DNA of 64,000 bases from Manis javanica. Taxonomy: Eukaryota; Chordata; Mammalia; Pholidota; Manidae. The DNA is taken from NCBI RefSeq assembly GCF_040802235.1, contig NC_133161.1:14091001-14155000 (forward strand), given 5' to 3'. Made by a program: the position numbers and the translations under genes. This document shows, one piece after another, positions 38,250-50,399 of this stretch (its first letter is position 1; each line of letters opens with the position of its first letter). The notes under the pieces were generated by a model that did not search any database, had not been told where the DNA came from, and saw nothing but the letters and a program-made list of their open reading frames with translations.

Positions 38250-39260
38250 TCAGCAGGCTCCTCCTGAAGGCCTACTACGTGCGGGGTTTGCGGGCCTCCC
38301 AGGATTTGCGTTCGTTTCCCAGTAACCCAGGCTGGAGGCAGAACCTCTGGACCCGAGAAAGGATGGGTAGAGCAGTGTGCGCGCAATCCTCACCCCTCCG
38401 TTGCACGCCGGCGGCTGGAAAGGGAGCCCGACCGCCCCTCCGCTTTGTCGCCTCGCAGCCCTGAAGGCTGCCCTATAAACGCAGGCGCCCGGCTCACACC
38501 TGCTGCCCGGCACGGACTCGAGCAGACCGAGGCCCGCCGCTCTCCCGGCCTGCCAGCTCGCCCCGCTCCGACCCCGCTCCTCGCTGCCTCCCTCCTCCCG
38601 GCGACCCCGACTGGGTCGGGGTGGTGCCGCCCGCGGGCCCGGCCCTGGCCTCCCGCGTCCCCCGGCGCCCCCTCCCGGTAGGCGGGTCCTGGGGACGGGC
38701 CGGCCGCCGGCCCCGCGCCGCGAAGTCCCGCGCGCTTCAGCCCCGCGCCCGCCGCCTGGCCGCCTCGCAGGCAAGCTCCCGGCCAGCCGGGAGGTGGTGC
38801 TCGCCTCCCCGCGTCCGGGCCCGCGCGTTGCCCGGCAGCGGCCGCGAGGCTCCGAAGGGGGCGGAGCGGCGAGGCCGGCGTGCGGCTGGCGGCCCCTGCT
38901 TGTGGTTCCGGCCCCCGGCTCGCCCCCGCCTCGCCGGCCTCCCTCCGCGCCGGTGCGCGGCGCCCCGTCCCAGCCGCAGCCGCAGCTGCCGCCCCTCCCG
39001 GGCTTGAGAGCGCGGAGCCGCGAGGCCGGGCCGGGCCGCCGGCCGGTACTGCTGGGGGCGCGGCGCCGACGCCGAAGCGCGGCCATGGAGGGGGAGCCCC
39101 GCGCCGGGGTCGCGCTGGTCCCGGGGCCGAGCGGCCGCGGGCCTTCCGCCCGCCGCGCCCGCCGCCCGGGGCTGCTGCTCCCCGGCATCTGGCTGTTGCT
39201 GCTCGCCCGGCCGGCCTCGTGCGCCCCAGGTAAGCACCGCCGAGACCCTCCGGCCGCGGC
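38250..39260 (+). promoter_or_regulatory. KIAA1549: CpG island and promoter of KIAA1549
   Basis: Dense CpG and GC-box-like text begins near 38360 and ends just after the exon 1 donor. A TATA-like cctataaacg sits at 38471-38480, but CpG-island promoters usually start at several sites and I cannot place the start. Long frames on both strands (up to 355 codons on the minus strand) come from the base composition. Confidence 0.85.
39085..39229 (+). CDS. KIAA1549: KIAA1549 exon 1 coding part (signal-peptide-like N-terminus)
   Basis: Begins MEGEPRAGVALVPGPSGRGP and ends in a hydrophobic stretch LLLPGIWLLLLARPASCAP, then donor CCAG|GTAAGC at 39229/39230 with one base carried over. It matches human KIAA1549 exon 1, a large membrane protein (UPF0606 family) with a mucin-like extracellular part, known as the BRAF fusion partner in pilocytic astrocytoma. 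The hydrophobic run is a probable signal peptide. Human annotation starts about 12 codons earlier (MPGARRRRRGAAMEG). Here LGARRRRRSAA precedes the Met, and CTG stands where human has ATG, so I start at 39085. Exon 2 is not in the window. Confidence 0.9.
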
Positions 39261-40789
39261 CGCGACCCTGCCTGCCTTGATCGCTGTTATTTTCAAAATC
39301 CTGCTTTCCCCGCCCATCTTTTATTCTCCAACGCTCCCTCGCCCTCCTTTCTTGAGATGCTTTTCTGTTCTTCCTGGGCCCAGCAAAAAAGGGCACGGAG
39401 AAAATAAAACGAAAAAGCGAGCGGATTCTGGCCAGTCTTCCTAAAGGTCTGCAGAGCTATCCTGTTATCCACGGAGCCCGAGTTGGGTCTGGTGGCTTCA
39501 CAGAATGTGCCTGTATTTTCTCTGCAAAATGCAGGCACTGGTATTGTATTTGTGCATGGCTATATCTTTGTGGTATATCAGATGTTTTGTAATACTTTAT
39601 TGTCGGGGCGAAGGAGTATGTTCGGTGGGTGTGCTTTAAAACAGTATCTCATTCCTCCCAGTAGCTCTGTGTCCCCCAGATGCCGGCAGGCTGGCCGTGT
39701 CCCCCAGTGCATCAGGACACAAAGAACATTCACCGAAAATCTCTTGGAAAGCGCCCTGGCCATGGATCTTTCCAGGGAAATAGCTATTGCTATGACTTCT
39801 GCAAAGGCATTAGTACAATAGAGTGTGAAAATATGATTCTTAAGTGTCAGGGCATGAAAGGAGGAAGGGTTGTTTTTATAATAGATGCAGTTTACTGACT
39901 GTTCCTCAGCATGGAATTAGGAGGCATGATTTATGAAGAAGCATGTGGGTGGGTCTTGTTGAGGAAATGATTTAATTCATATTGCTTCTCCGAAATGTTT
40001 ATTTGTTCACCACAAGCATACGCATAGGATGGTCTGGAAACCATCTCTGAGTTGACACACTGTAAGCCAGCGATTGCCCCAGCACACGCACTTGACCACT
40101 TGGGGGGCAGAAAAGTAAAGGATTGAGTTGCTCTGGATGGGGAGCTGCTGCACACCCAACAAAAATAGAAAGCCAGAAAAGCCACTCCTACCCTCCCTTC
40201 TCATGGGAGCAGGGCCAGAGGACTGCCAAGTGGCTTTGAAAGGAAATGAACACATCTGAAGGTGCCCGTTGGACCTTATTGTTGGAATTATAATCAGTGC
40301 CATGTAGGATGGTACAAAAGAAGCACTGGAAGGGGCTTCGCGGTCACAGAATGGAGCCCCTCCTCCCACTGAAGAGGAAACTGACACAGAAGTGATTTGC
40401 TCAAGGTCATAGGCTAGCTAGTGCAGGGTCATCACTTTTCCATTCCCTCTACTGCCCTTGATCTGTAGACTTTTACACACCTGAGGCCTCCACAAAAATC
40501 TTCCGTAGCTGGGTGGAACCCTGCCTCAGGAAGAAGCCACACCAGAGGTGGGGCAACAAAACGGGCCTCTTTCAGGCAGTGTGTAGAGAGTGCAAACAAT
40601 TTGGCCTAACCTAGCACCTGAGACCTCAGTCCTGTGCTCTGCGTGTTCCAGCCCTGTGTGTGCAGAGGAGACAGGACTGGGCTTCCTGTGGGAGGGGAGA
40701 GAGAATCATGAAGAGTGCTCTTGGCTTTAGGCCACAAAGAAAGCCCATCTGATACAAATGGATTTACCTGCTGTGGGATCTGGCAAATG

Positions 40790-40930
40790 AATTGTTTTAT
40801 TTTCCCAGTGTGTCTTTTGTGCCAGGTGCTGTGTTTTATATACCTTATCCAGTCACACTGTGAGTTAGCCATCATTATCCCCATTTTACAGATGAGGATA
40901 CTAAGGCTTCAGGAGGTTAGGTTAGTTTGA
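40790..40930 (+). repeat. MIR SINE
   Basis: 'ccattttacagatgaggatactaaggc', preceded by 'ggtgctgtgttttatataccttatccagtcac', is MIR in the + orientation. Confidence 0.85.
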
Positions 40931-41730
40931 CTCCAGACTCTATGCCCTTAATTTCTGTACAGCTTCCCCATGTGAATGTGGCCGCCTGGATATACTGTGC
41001 ATGTTGTAGAGAATACAGATAATTCTTTTGATAAATTTAAAAGAGGGCTGTTTGTACTGTCCCTCCATAACTTTCTCTTCTTTAGAATTCTATTTGTTTC
41101 TCCTCAACATGAACATGAAATTCATTATATTTCCACTCTAGAGCTGACATCATCGATGCAGAGGCTTCATTGTTTCACTACTTTGTGTTTGGGTTCCCCT
41201 GGTTTGCACAGCTGCTTCTAGGCTGGGTAATAGAATAGGCACAGAAGTGGAGGACGGAGCGCCTGTCCTCAGGATCCAGTTGGAAACACAAAGCAGTGGA
41301 CAAGCAAGTGCAGACCCTTGCACAGACTGCTGTTGGGCCAGGAAGGCAGTGAATGACAGGGTGCTTCAGAGAAGACCTCTTACAGTGGCCCATGCTCCAC
41401 TTCTGGAGGGATGTGAGGAGCGATATTGGTTCCGGGAGGCTCCCTAATAGGAGATACCTGGGTAGTGAGAGTGCTGGTTGATCCTGGGAAGAGGTTGCAT
41501 TTCAGTTGTTTGGCCCACATCTCCTTTCTGTGCCACCAGGACCCTCTGGCTCCCAGTCCTAACTAAGTATTTTATTTCACAATCAGAATGGGGTTTGCTG
41601 AACTCTACCATGGAGGTTCTTTTTCTAAAGGATGAGTGGTGCTGGCCAGAAAATGGCATGTGTCAATCCTGTTTTGGATTTCCTAGGTTAGGCAGCCCCT
41701 CTGTGGCTGACAGCTGTCTCCTTCTTTAGC

Positions 41731-41754
41731 ACGGTTCTACGGTTCTACGGTTCT
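41731..41754. repeat. Three exact copies of an 8-bp CpG-containing unit
   Basis: ACGGTTCT repeated three times head to tail, followed by C. Confidence 0.95.
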
Positions 41755-42099
41755 CTTTCTTCGTTAACTTACATTACATGGAATCTACCTTCCGGTTGGT
41801 CCCCATATTTCAGTCTTTAAATTTCTGTGTTTTGTCAATTTCTTGTCTATTTCTATTTCCACCAGCATTTTGAATGTGCCTTTTTTGCTTGTTTGTTTGT
41901 TTAAACACTTTTTTAGTTTAATCTTGACTGTTCACTGTTGTGGAAACAACTTGTAATACTTTGGACTTGCTTTTGAATGTAGTGCTTTTAGGTGATTCTA
42001 CATCCACAGTATGGAAAGAAAGACTTGCGCTTCATTTCTTTATCTTATTCAGGGATAAGTCTTTCTTAAAATGTTAGTTTATGAAATGTATAACTTTGC

Positions 42100-42480
42100 A
42101 GAGAATCTGGAAATTACTGGAAGGTACAGAAAAAAGGTACCCATAATCCACAACCCATAAATAACATTGTAGATAGTTTTATATTTTCTTTGCTAACATT
42201 AAACAAAGAAAATTCATTATACGCACAATTGTATTTACTACTTTTTCACTCAATACTTAACATGAGTGTTTCCCTATTCATTAAATGTTGTTTGAAAACA
42301 GTTTTCCATCCTAATTTAATTACCCTTTTGTTATTTCCAGCTTTTTTGGCTGTTAAAAATAATGCTGTGGTGAATAGCTATGTAGGTATAAGGCTTTGTC
42401 TTTATTTCTTTGTGTGTATGAATTTTTTTGTTTTGTTTTTTAGTGTACATTTCTAGAAGGGAAATTAGAATGTAATTTAG
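42100..42480 (-). mobile_element. Old L1M/L1ME fragment
   Basis: 'ttactggaaggtacagaaaaaaggtaccc' through 'ggctgttaaaaataatgctgtggtgaatag' to 'acatttctagaagggaaattag' is a diverged reverse-complement L1. Confidence 0.7.
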
Positions 42481-43089
42481 ATCTAAGGCTCACCATGCAC
42501 TAACTTTGCGTGTTTTGTCCAGTGCACTGGGTGCCTAACAGGTACTCTGTAAATGATTGTTGAATGAATCAATTTTTTGTATAAAGCTGTAATGCTGAAA
42601 TAAACCCAGCAGTTTATGCAGGTGTCTGTTTTACTTCGTCATTACTAGCACTGATTATTATTTTCAAAACTATTGTTAAATTCATTTGTAATACATTGCT
42701 TTAAGTTTTTTTACTTACTTTTGAGTTGAATATGTTTTATTTGGTATTTGTATCCTGTGAATTTTTTGTTTTTGTTGGGGTATATATATATATTTAAATC
42801 TTTACACATTATGGATAGCAACCATTTTTCCTGTTTATTACATTTTCACCCTTCCAGTGGACTTTCTTTTACATTTTATATAATTTTGAAATTCAGAAGT
42901 TTTTGATCATTTTGATCAGCAAAATCTGCAGTTTTTCTTTTTGTAATTTTTTTCATTGTATTTATGCCCTTTGGTGTGTGTGAAATTTTTGTTTTAGTTA
43001 ATGTGCTATTTTATCACCAGCCTTTTTGAGGTGAATAGTTGTACATTTTGAGTGGGCCGGGATTCTGTAAACAAAGACTAAGATAAATG

Positions 43090-43275
43090 TTTCAAAAGTG
43101 TGATCCCTAGACTTCCAGTACCAATATCACATAGAGATGTGGGGCTGCTTGTTAAAAATTCAGATTTCTGGGGTTTACCTTAACCTACTTTTGAATCTTT
43201 GGTGGTGGTTCCCTAGGAATCTTCATTTTTAAGCTGATCTTTAGGCACTTTAAACTTAAGAAGCATTGCTGCAGA
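43090..43275. mobile_element. MER5A-type DNA transposon fragment
   Basis: 'gtgtgatccctagacttccagtacc', 'gggctgcttgttaaaaattcagatt' and 'tttaaacttaagaagcattgct' match a diverged MER5A. Confidence 0.65.
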
Positions 43276-44264
43276 TCCTGTAAACCCAGTAACTGAAAAT
43301 TACTAGTGTTTTGGGGATATACCACTTTCTATCTTGCAACTGTCTTTTCACTTTTAGAACAATTTGAAATTGTGCCGTTGAAAACTGTTTTTGTTGTATC
43401 TTGTTTGCTTGCTTTTCTTTGGGTTGGGAGTCAAAGGGCAGAGGGGACTCATTTAAAATTTTTCCTCTTGGCCACCTGGGGACATCTGCTGCAGACTTTG
43501 TCAGGAAGTGCTTCACCTAATCCTGAAAACAGAACCCAGCCAGGGAGTTAATTGTCTCCAGGGACCTGGGAGCCACATTTTCTATCAGTGCCCTGGGTGT
43601 TAGAGGCAGCTAATTACTGTAATTATATTTGCACTAGGTTGATTTTCCCAGATAGGAAGATGCTGTTCTAACTAATCTAATTTGTTTCCAAGTTGTGGCC
43701 ACCCACCTTTCATCTGCAGCTCACAATGACTTGATCTCTCTTTCATATGCTTAGGCAGCATGATTTGTTGAAAAACACATTGAACTGTGAGTTAGCAAAG
43801 CCCACGTGTGCTCTTCTCTCCTGGTAACTTGCTTTGGGACTGTAGATCCATTACCTTGTCCTGGGTTTCTTCCTCAGTGTTAGAAAGGATTGGTGAGATT
43901 ATCTCTGAATTCCCGTTTAGCCTTATATTTCAAGTCCATATGTCAGATGCTTTGGAATGTGCTTGTTTCAGACAGCAACTGTCCTGTTTCTATTGAATGT
44001 TTGTGAGTGTGGCTGTCTCAGAGTAGATATTCTAGCCCAGTGACCTGCTGAAGGCAGTTCACTCTTAGCATTGCAGTCAACTCTATAAAAACAACTTCTC
44101 TGTTCTTCCCTCCTGTATCCCCACCCTGCAAGATACATACTTTGCTCTTCCTCTCTGTCTCTCTCTTTTTTCCATCTTCATTGATGAAACTTTAGTTAGG
44201 CTACTGCTGCAGCTTACAGCTTCTCCTCCTTAGTGCCATCCTTCTCCTCATCAGTAACGTTGCT

Positions 44265-44394
44265 ACTGAAAGAGTGGTCCACAGACCCGCAGCATCATAC
44301 CATCTGGGAGCTTGTTAGACACGCAGAATCTCAGGTCCTGCCCCAAACCTTCTGAATCACAATTTGCATTTCCACAAGATCCTCAGGGAAGTTT

Positions 44395-44398
<4 letters not shown>
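44265..44398. mobile_element. MER5A-type fragment abutting a microsatellite
   Basis: 'gtggtccacagacccgcagcatc', 'gagcttgttagacacgcagaatctcagg', 'cctgccccaaaccttctgaatc' and 'gatcctcagggaagtttgcac' are MER5A text. Confidence 0.8.
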
Positions 44399-44433
<35 letters not shown>

Positions 44434-44461
44434 CATGCACGCACGCATGCACGCACGCACT
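44396..44461. repeat. CA repeat grading into CATG/CACG units
   Basis: About 17 CA units, then alternating atgc and acgc units. The tract is strictly purine-pyrimidine alternating for over 60 bases. Confidence 0.95.
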
Positions 44462-45309
44462 CGAAGTTTGAGAGGATGAGCTTAAAGGTAATGCCTCCTG
44501 AGGCTAACACTTCACCCTTCTGGGAGTAATTGTTGTTGGGTCACTGGGCTCTGAGCCAGCCCAGATTGCTCTGGAGCCAAACCAGATCCTCAGAGACCTT
44601 TAGATATACCTGCTTTTGGGACTGAATCTATGTGAATAGTGTACAAGAGCCCTATTCCATCTGACCAGGCAGCTTCAGAACAGAATGGTTCTCTAGACAT
44701 GCCTTGATTCATAACCCATTCATTCATTCATTGTGGACATTTGGCTGGTTGTTAAAATACTGAAATACTATTATTATACCAGTTGGTGAATAGCTGCTAT
44801 ATTGAGCCTCTTCCATCCCCCAAATTCATTGGCCTCTGTGCCCTCCCTCAGAACCCCCCTCAACCTACACAAGGTCCAGCAACTGAAGGGTTAATGCAGT
44901 GCATAGCAGGAACCTCAGGGCTCTGCTGCAGAGCAGCTCTCCTTCTGACTGGTCAGTGCTCATGTCCTGCTTGCTGTAAACTGTTGAGTATCACCAGTAC
45001 GCTCAGCCATCCACCCTTCCATTCCAGATCCAGCACCGGAAAGAAACTTTGTTAAATGAATGCATTTGATGGTAGTTGAAGTCCTGGGAGACCCTACCAT
45101 GGAGAGCATGGAGAGTTAGAAGAGAAGGCCAAGGATGGAGACCCAGAAAACTAATATTAAAGACAGGAGATGAGAAACGGTGGTCCACAAAGAAAGTGGA
45201 TTGTTGTGATAGTGTCACAAAGCCAGGGGAATGAGAGAGAGTTTTTATATAGGCAGGTGACCCATCATGTCCCATGTTACTGAACTGTCTCAAAGGATAG
45301 TATGAAGGC

Positions 45310-45430
45310 CACCTTATCAGAATTACCCGGGGCATTTGTTAGAAACCCAGACTCACGGTCAAGCTGAAATAGATGACGCCTGAGGTTTTGTAGTTTTGAA
45401 ATGTTCAGTAAGCTCCTCAGGGGAGTCTTA
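45310..45430. mobile_element. Probable MER5-type fragment
   Basis: 'atcagaattacccggggcatttgttagaaacccagactc' resembles MER5A interior sequence. Confidence 0.5.
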
Positions 45431-45499
45431 TGCATGGTGAGATTTTACTTACCTCTGTCACCTGATGGTGGCATGGGGTTTTGGAGGTTTTAGAAGCAT

Positions 45500-47100
45500 G
45501 TTATAGACTTGATCCTGTTTATAGGCTTTAGGAAGAATCAGTTGAGAGATAGTCGTTGAAAATTTAAGGAAGAGTAGAAGGTCCTGAAGGATAGCTTACC
45601 CAAAAGTGAGGAGGGGCATGGGCAGGCAGGCTCACCATAAGGAGGGGTGAGGAGAAACTGCATTGGGAGAAGGAATTAGAGGGGACTGGTGAAAGGTTGG
45701 GAATGAAGTCTAAGGTGATGGGGGAAGTTTGGAGCGATGCCAGTGTACCTGCGATGTGATTTTGCCCTGCGGCACCTGCCATCCCACGTGTGTCCAGGGA
45801 ATGCTGGGTGACTGGCTTGAGTCAGGGTTGGGAATCACAGAGCAGGACAGAGCTGGTGTGGTGAAGAGCTGAGGGGGACTGAGGGGCCTGACTGGTGTGG
45901 TGTGGAATCTAGGCTGGATGAAGAAGGAAGGGAAACAGTGGATGGAGCAGTGGGGAAAGGCCTGAGAGAGGGGGTTCGGGAGAGATCCCAGAGCAGGTGT
46001 ATTAGCAGTGAGGTGGGGAGAAGGCTGGAGGGCTGGTGGGGTGGGCGTTTAAGGTTTCAGAAGGGGACTGACTCTGGGTTTGGTTTTGGTTAATGACCCG
46101 GGGTGGGATGTAGTGGTGCAGGTCGGCTGTGGAAGTGGAATGTGAACGGAGGCTTCCGGGTGAATGATCTGGGGGTGTAATTGGCCAGGAGTGAGGCAGA
46201 GAGGACTGGGAGCCAGGCACTGAGTCCTCGGTGAGTGAAGGCCAGTGACTGGCGACTGTGTGTAATGGGGCAGGGAATACCTCTGTTCTCTCCCTGTCAC
46301 CACGGCTGCCCTCCTCGTCCAGACCCCCGTCATCTTTCCTCCGCGTTACTGACGTGGCCTCCGTGTCTGCTCTCGTTCCTCCTGTCCATCCTCCACCTTC
46401 AGCGTAGAAGCAGACCTGGGCCTGTCCCTTCCTTCTTGCCTGAACGCCTGCAGTGGCCCCATGGCGCTCCGGGCCTGAGCCCGTGGCTGTGCCCCCAGGC
46501 CCGGGTTTAAGAGGTGGGTGGGCTCTCGGACCAACGGACGCCGGGGTGTGGGTGCTCACAGGGGCGGTGCTGAGAGGGACCAGCGGGAGAGGGAGTGATG
46601 TGATGTGAGACTGGGTGCTGCCCTGCGCAGGGGGTGGGCGTGAGGTGTCAGCAGCGTGGGGGCTGGTTTTCAAGCCCAGAGTTTGCTTCGAGGTGACAGA
46701 CCAGCTGCTGACAGGGGGCTAGACCCTGTTCTGGTGGGTATCTGTTGAAGGAATGAAATGAGAAGGAAGTTCAGGAGGTAAAACGGTGTGCTAAGGTAGG
46801 GGCTACCTGAGCAGGTGAGGAACCAGAGAGGAGCAAGCCGGTGGTGGGGGCGGTGGGGGCTGGCGAAGGCAGGCGCTGCTGGACTGGGAGCCGGGAGGAC
46901 AGGAGTGAAGCCCCTCAGAGGCTTGGAAGAGATGGGATCCCAGAGTGGAGGCATTCGTATTCGAGGAACGGTAATGGAAGAGAAATGGATGGGATCTGAA
47001 GACAGGTGCATCGAGGAGCAGGTGACTATTCATGGAGAGTGGCAAATGAGACGATGATCATTTTCAAGTAGGGCAAGCGTGAGGTGGGATTGGCAGCTTG
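45500..47100. other. G-rich, unassigned part of KIAA1549 intron 1
   Basis: Strongly G-rich on the + strand (gagg/ggag/gggt motifs), so the minus strand carries chance Ser/Pro/Thr-rich frames up to 223 codons. 46310-46500 looks L2-like. No gene was seen. Confidence 0.4.
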
Positions 47101-47639
47101 AGAAAATACAGCTGATTTCCAGAGGAACTGAGCAGAAGTGAGTGAATGACCTGCCAGGCAGCTGCAGGGGCCCTGGCTGGGGGCCGGCGGGCGCTCTCCG
47201 CTTGCGCCTCTGCAGCCCCCGTGGCTCAGAGCCTGGGTAGGTGATGAGCACATGACCAGGACCCTGGCGCGTCTGGGGGTATCTTGGCGGGAGGTCAGGG
47301 GCTTTGAAGGCGCCTCACCTCTGGAGATTGGCAGGCGGCTCGCAGCCCCGTGCGGTCATTTGGAAACACCTCGCCTCTTCCTTTGTTCTCTTGTCTCTTG
47401 TTTTCGCTGTGGAAGGAACCCTTCGTCACATCATTTTGGGTGCTAGGATTAACTATGGAGCCACGCCGCCTGAAGGGCTGCTTTAAAACCTTGGGTAAAT
47501 ACCGCCAGGAGCTTTCAACAGGGGAAACCTCAAACATACAAAGCAACCCATCTTCTGGAGCCAGTTTCTAGGGAACTTGCGCAAAGCCCAGGAGACAGGG
47601 GTGAACTGGTGGGAAGTCACTGGGCCTGCGCTACTCCCA

Positions 47640-47795
47640 GTGTGGTCCTTGGATCGATAGTGTCAGTAGCACCTGGAGCGTGTTTAGAAAGGCAGAGTCT
47701 CAGGTCCTGCCCCAGATCTCCTGAATCTACTTTGTAGGAGCCCTTCCCAGGAATTTGTATGCACACTAAGGTTTGAGGAGCTCTGGCCTAGACAG
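47640..47795. mobile_element. MER5A-type DNA transposon fragment
   Basis: 'gtgtggtccttggatcgatagtgtcagtagcacctgg', 'ggcagagtctcaggtcctgcccc' and 'actaaggtttgaggagctctgg' match MER5A. Confidence 0.8.
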
Positions 47796-47799
47796 TTTC

Positions 47800-48130
47800 T
47801 CATGGAGGATGGTGCACTTCAGTGACTTCTGGTTGTCGTGTAATTAATGGAGAGTCTTTAATTCATGAAAATCTAGCCCAGATCTAAGTTGACTGGAAAA
47901 CTGAAGGAAGGAGAGCAGTAGCAGGGTCAGAGCTGAGCTGGTGTCCGGCCGGCCATGCAGCTCAGAGAGCTGCTCCTGCTCCATATTTCCCAGCAGGGCC
48001 CAAGTGTGCTTGGGTGTTTCGTCCTGTCCTCAGTTTCCCTGCACTGATCTCAGCAGGAGTGAGGGGGAGTGACCCCAAGAATTACAGAAGCACCTGGGGA
48101 TGGTTGAACAAACAGGTTTCAAAACTGAGG
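47800..48130. other. Intron sequence, nothing seen
   Basis: No exon or assignable repeat. Confidence 0.5.
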
Positions 48131-48520
48131 TGGACGTGAAGCAGCCCAAGTGTCCATCCACAGATGGATGAACAAAATGTGGTGCATGCCTATTGTGGAC
48201 GTATTATTCCTTCTTAAGAAAGAAGGAAATTCTAACACAGAATACAGTATGTTATGCTAAGTGAAATTAGCCAGTCACACCAAAACAAATACTGCATATT
48301 CCACTTACGTGAGATGCCTGATGTCAGAATCTTGGAGACAGAAAAGTAGAATGGTGCTTGCCAAGGGCTGAGGTGAGGAGGGTGGGGAGTGAGTGTTTAA
48401 GGAGTACAGTTTCAGTTTTGCAAGAAGAAAAGAGTTCTGGAGAGTGGTTGCACAACAGTGTGAATATACTTAGTACTACTTACCTGTAAACTTAGAAATG
48501 ATTAGTAAATTAATGTTGTG
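48131..48520 (+). mobile_element. Old L1M fragment
   Basis: 'cccaagtgtccatccacagatggatgaac', 'gctaagtgaaattagccagtcac' and 'tggtgcttgccaagggctg' are L1 ORF2-tail and 3' UTR text, highly diverged. Confidence 0.8.
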
Positions 48521-48539
48521 TGTGAGTGTTTTTTAGCCA

Positions 48540-49130
48540 CAGTTATTAAAAAAACTAAAGTGAGGCTGAGTGGGAACTAGCTCGTTGGGTAGCAGGAGTC
48601 AACAGTCAGCAGAGCTGGGAGCCACAGTGGTCTGGGGGTAGGGCAGGAGCCCAGGACAGGTGCTCACCACGGGAGCAGGCAGGCCGAGGCAGGTGGCAGG
48701 CCCAGATGGAAGGGTTTCTGCACACTGTCAGAGGGCAGATCAGGATGGGGACAGAAGAGGGGACAAGTCAGTGGCGGGCGGCCCGGATGGCAGTCGGCAG
48801 CCCTGCCCACGGCTTTGTGGCACCGACTAGGGTCTGCAGACCTCTCTCCATCGGGACTGCTTCACCCCGCCTCACTTCACTGCACCTCTCCCCATCTCAG
48901 CCCACCTCACCTCACCACTCCTACGTGGTGGACTGTTTTCCTTCTAGACAGTCGTTTGCCAGAGGATGGGCTGGGGGCTGGGCTGGGAAAGGGGGCTCTA
49001 GGAAGGGGTTGGAGTTTTCATCCTGGGCCTAAGTAGAGGCTGAATAGGTCTTAGGAATGTATAAAATCAGGTTCTTCTTCCTAGCCCTTGGAATGGAGCT
49101 TTTAAATATTTTTATGCATCTTCAGGATTA
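48540..49130. other. Intron sequence, nothing assignable
   Basis: Includes a short CTCAC/CCTCAC-rich tract at about 48865-48915. No exon was seen. Confidence 0.5.
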
Positions 49131-49149
49131 CAGTAACTTTATTTTTTGC

Positions 49150-49560
49150 TGATTATAAAAATGATATGTGTTCATTGCAATAATTTGTACTTACTGTTCC
49201 CTCTGCTTAGAACATTCATATCTCAGATATTATCTACATGGTTTACTACGCCCCTTCAGATCTCTGCTCAAATCTCATGTAGTCAGAGAGACTTTTTCCA
49301 ACAGTGTTTTAAAAAAACAGCAACCTCCTCTATAATTCCTGCTCCTGACCCTGCTTTATTTTTCTCTGTGGCGCTTATCACCCTCTTAAATGTGTCTGTT
49401 TATTCTGTCTCCCTCCCCCAGACAGTAAGCTTCTTCATGGCAGACTGTCGTGTTCCGTGTTGTTTGTTCATGTAGTCAACAAGGTGTTCTTGAGGACCTA
49501 CTCTGTGCGGGTACTGTGTTTGGCCCTTGGGATAGATCAGTGAGTGAAGGTAATTACACG
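49150..49560 (+). repeat. L2 LINE 3' fragment
   Basis: 'ctgttccctctgcttagaac', 'agatctctgctcaaatctcatgtag', 'ctccctcccccagacagtaagc' and a 'gaggacctactctgtgcggg' tail fit L2 in the + orientation. Confidence 0.75.
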
Positions 49561-49667
49561 CTGTGTTCCTGGGTGACATGTCTCATGAAGAAGCGGAGCA
49601 GGGAAGGGGAGTGAGGAATTGAAGTTTCTGTCTGGGTGGTTAGGGGGGCCTCACTGAGAAGGTGACT

Positions 49668-50075
49668 GTATTGGTTTTCTGGGGCTTCCATAATACAGTG
49701 CCACAAACTGAGTGGCTTCAACAACGGTTTATAGTTGCGTAGTTTTGGGAACTACAAGTCCCAGATGAAGGTCCGCAGGGCCATGCTCCCTGAAGGTGCT
49801 AGCAAGGTCTATTCCAGACCCCTCTCCTAGCTTCTGTGGTCCTGGGGCAGCCTGACTGTTCTTCATGTGCTGGTCTCCCTGGTGGGGTCTGTGTTCAAAT
49901 ATAAGGACAGCACTGTTGGGTTAGGGGCCCCACCCTGCTCCACTATTTCCTCATCTGAACTGATTACATCTGCAGTGTAAGGAGTTCCAAATTAGTTCAC
50001 ATTCTGAGGTACTGGGGTTAGGACTTCAACATACGAATTTTGAGGGGGATAGGGCTCAACACCATAGCAGTGACA
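49668..50075 (-). mobile_element. MLT1-type MaLR LTR
   Basis: Reverse complement of an MLT1-like LTR: 'gggcttccataatacagtgccacaaactgagtggcttcaac', then 'gaggtactggggttaggacttcaacatacg' at the other end. Solitary and old. Confidence 0.8.
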
Positions 50076-50399
50076 TTTAATCCAAGATTTGGAGGAGGCA
50101 GGGCGGTGAGCCAAGCAGGCGTCTGGGGGCCAGTGTTCCCAGCAGATGAAGTAGCCAGCATGAAGGTGGAGTGTGCCTGGTGCTGGCGGATGGTGGCTGT
50201 GGGTGTGGGAGGTAGCAGGAGCTCGGGTGTGAGAGGAAGTGGGTGCTGGAGGGGGAGCATCAGAGGCCGTCATGAGGACTTCGGCCTTACTCCAGGGAAG
50301 GTGGGAAGCAGTTGGAGGGCTTTGAGCAGAGTGATGTGAGGAAACTTAAAATGTAAACTTTAGTGTGCATTGAGTGAATTCAGATGGTACTGAAAGATG

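Noticed and set aside
38250..39396. 355- and 219-codon minus-strand frames opposite KIAA1549 exon 1
   Set aside because: CpG-island composition artefacts. They are antisense to a known exon and have no domain or motif.
46002..46673. 223-codon minus-strand Ser/Thr/Pro-rich frame
   Set aside because: A chance product of G-rich + strand sequence in an intron. No splice context or homology was recognised.
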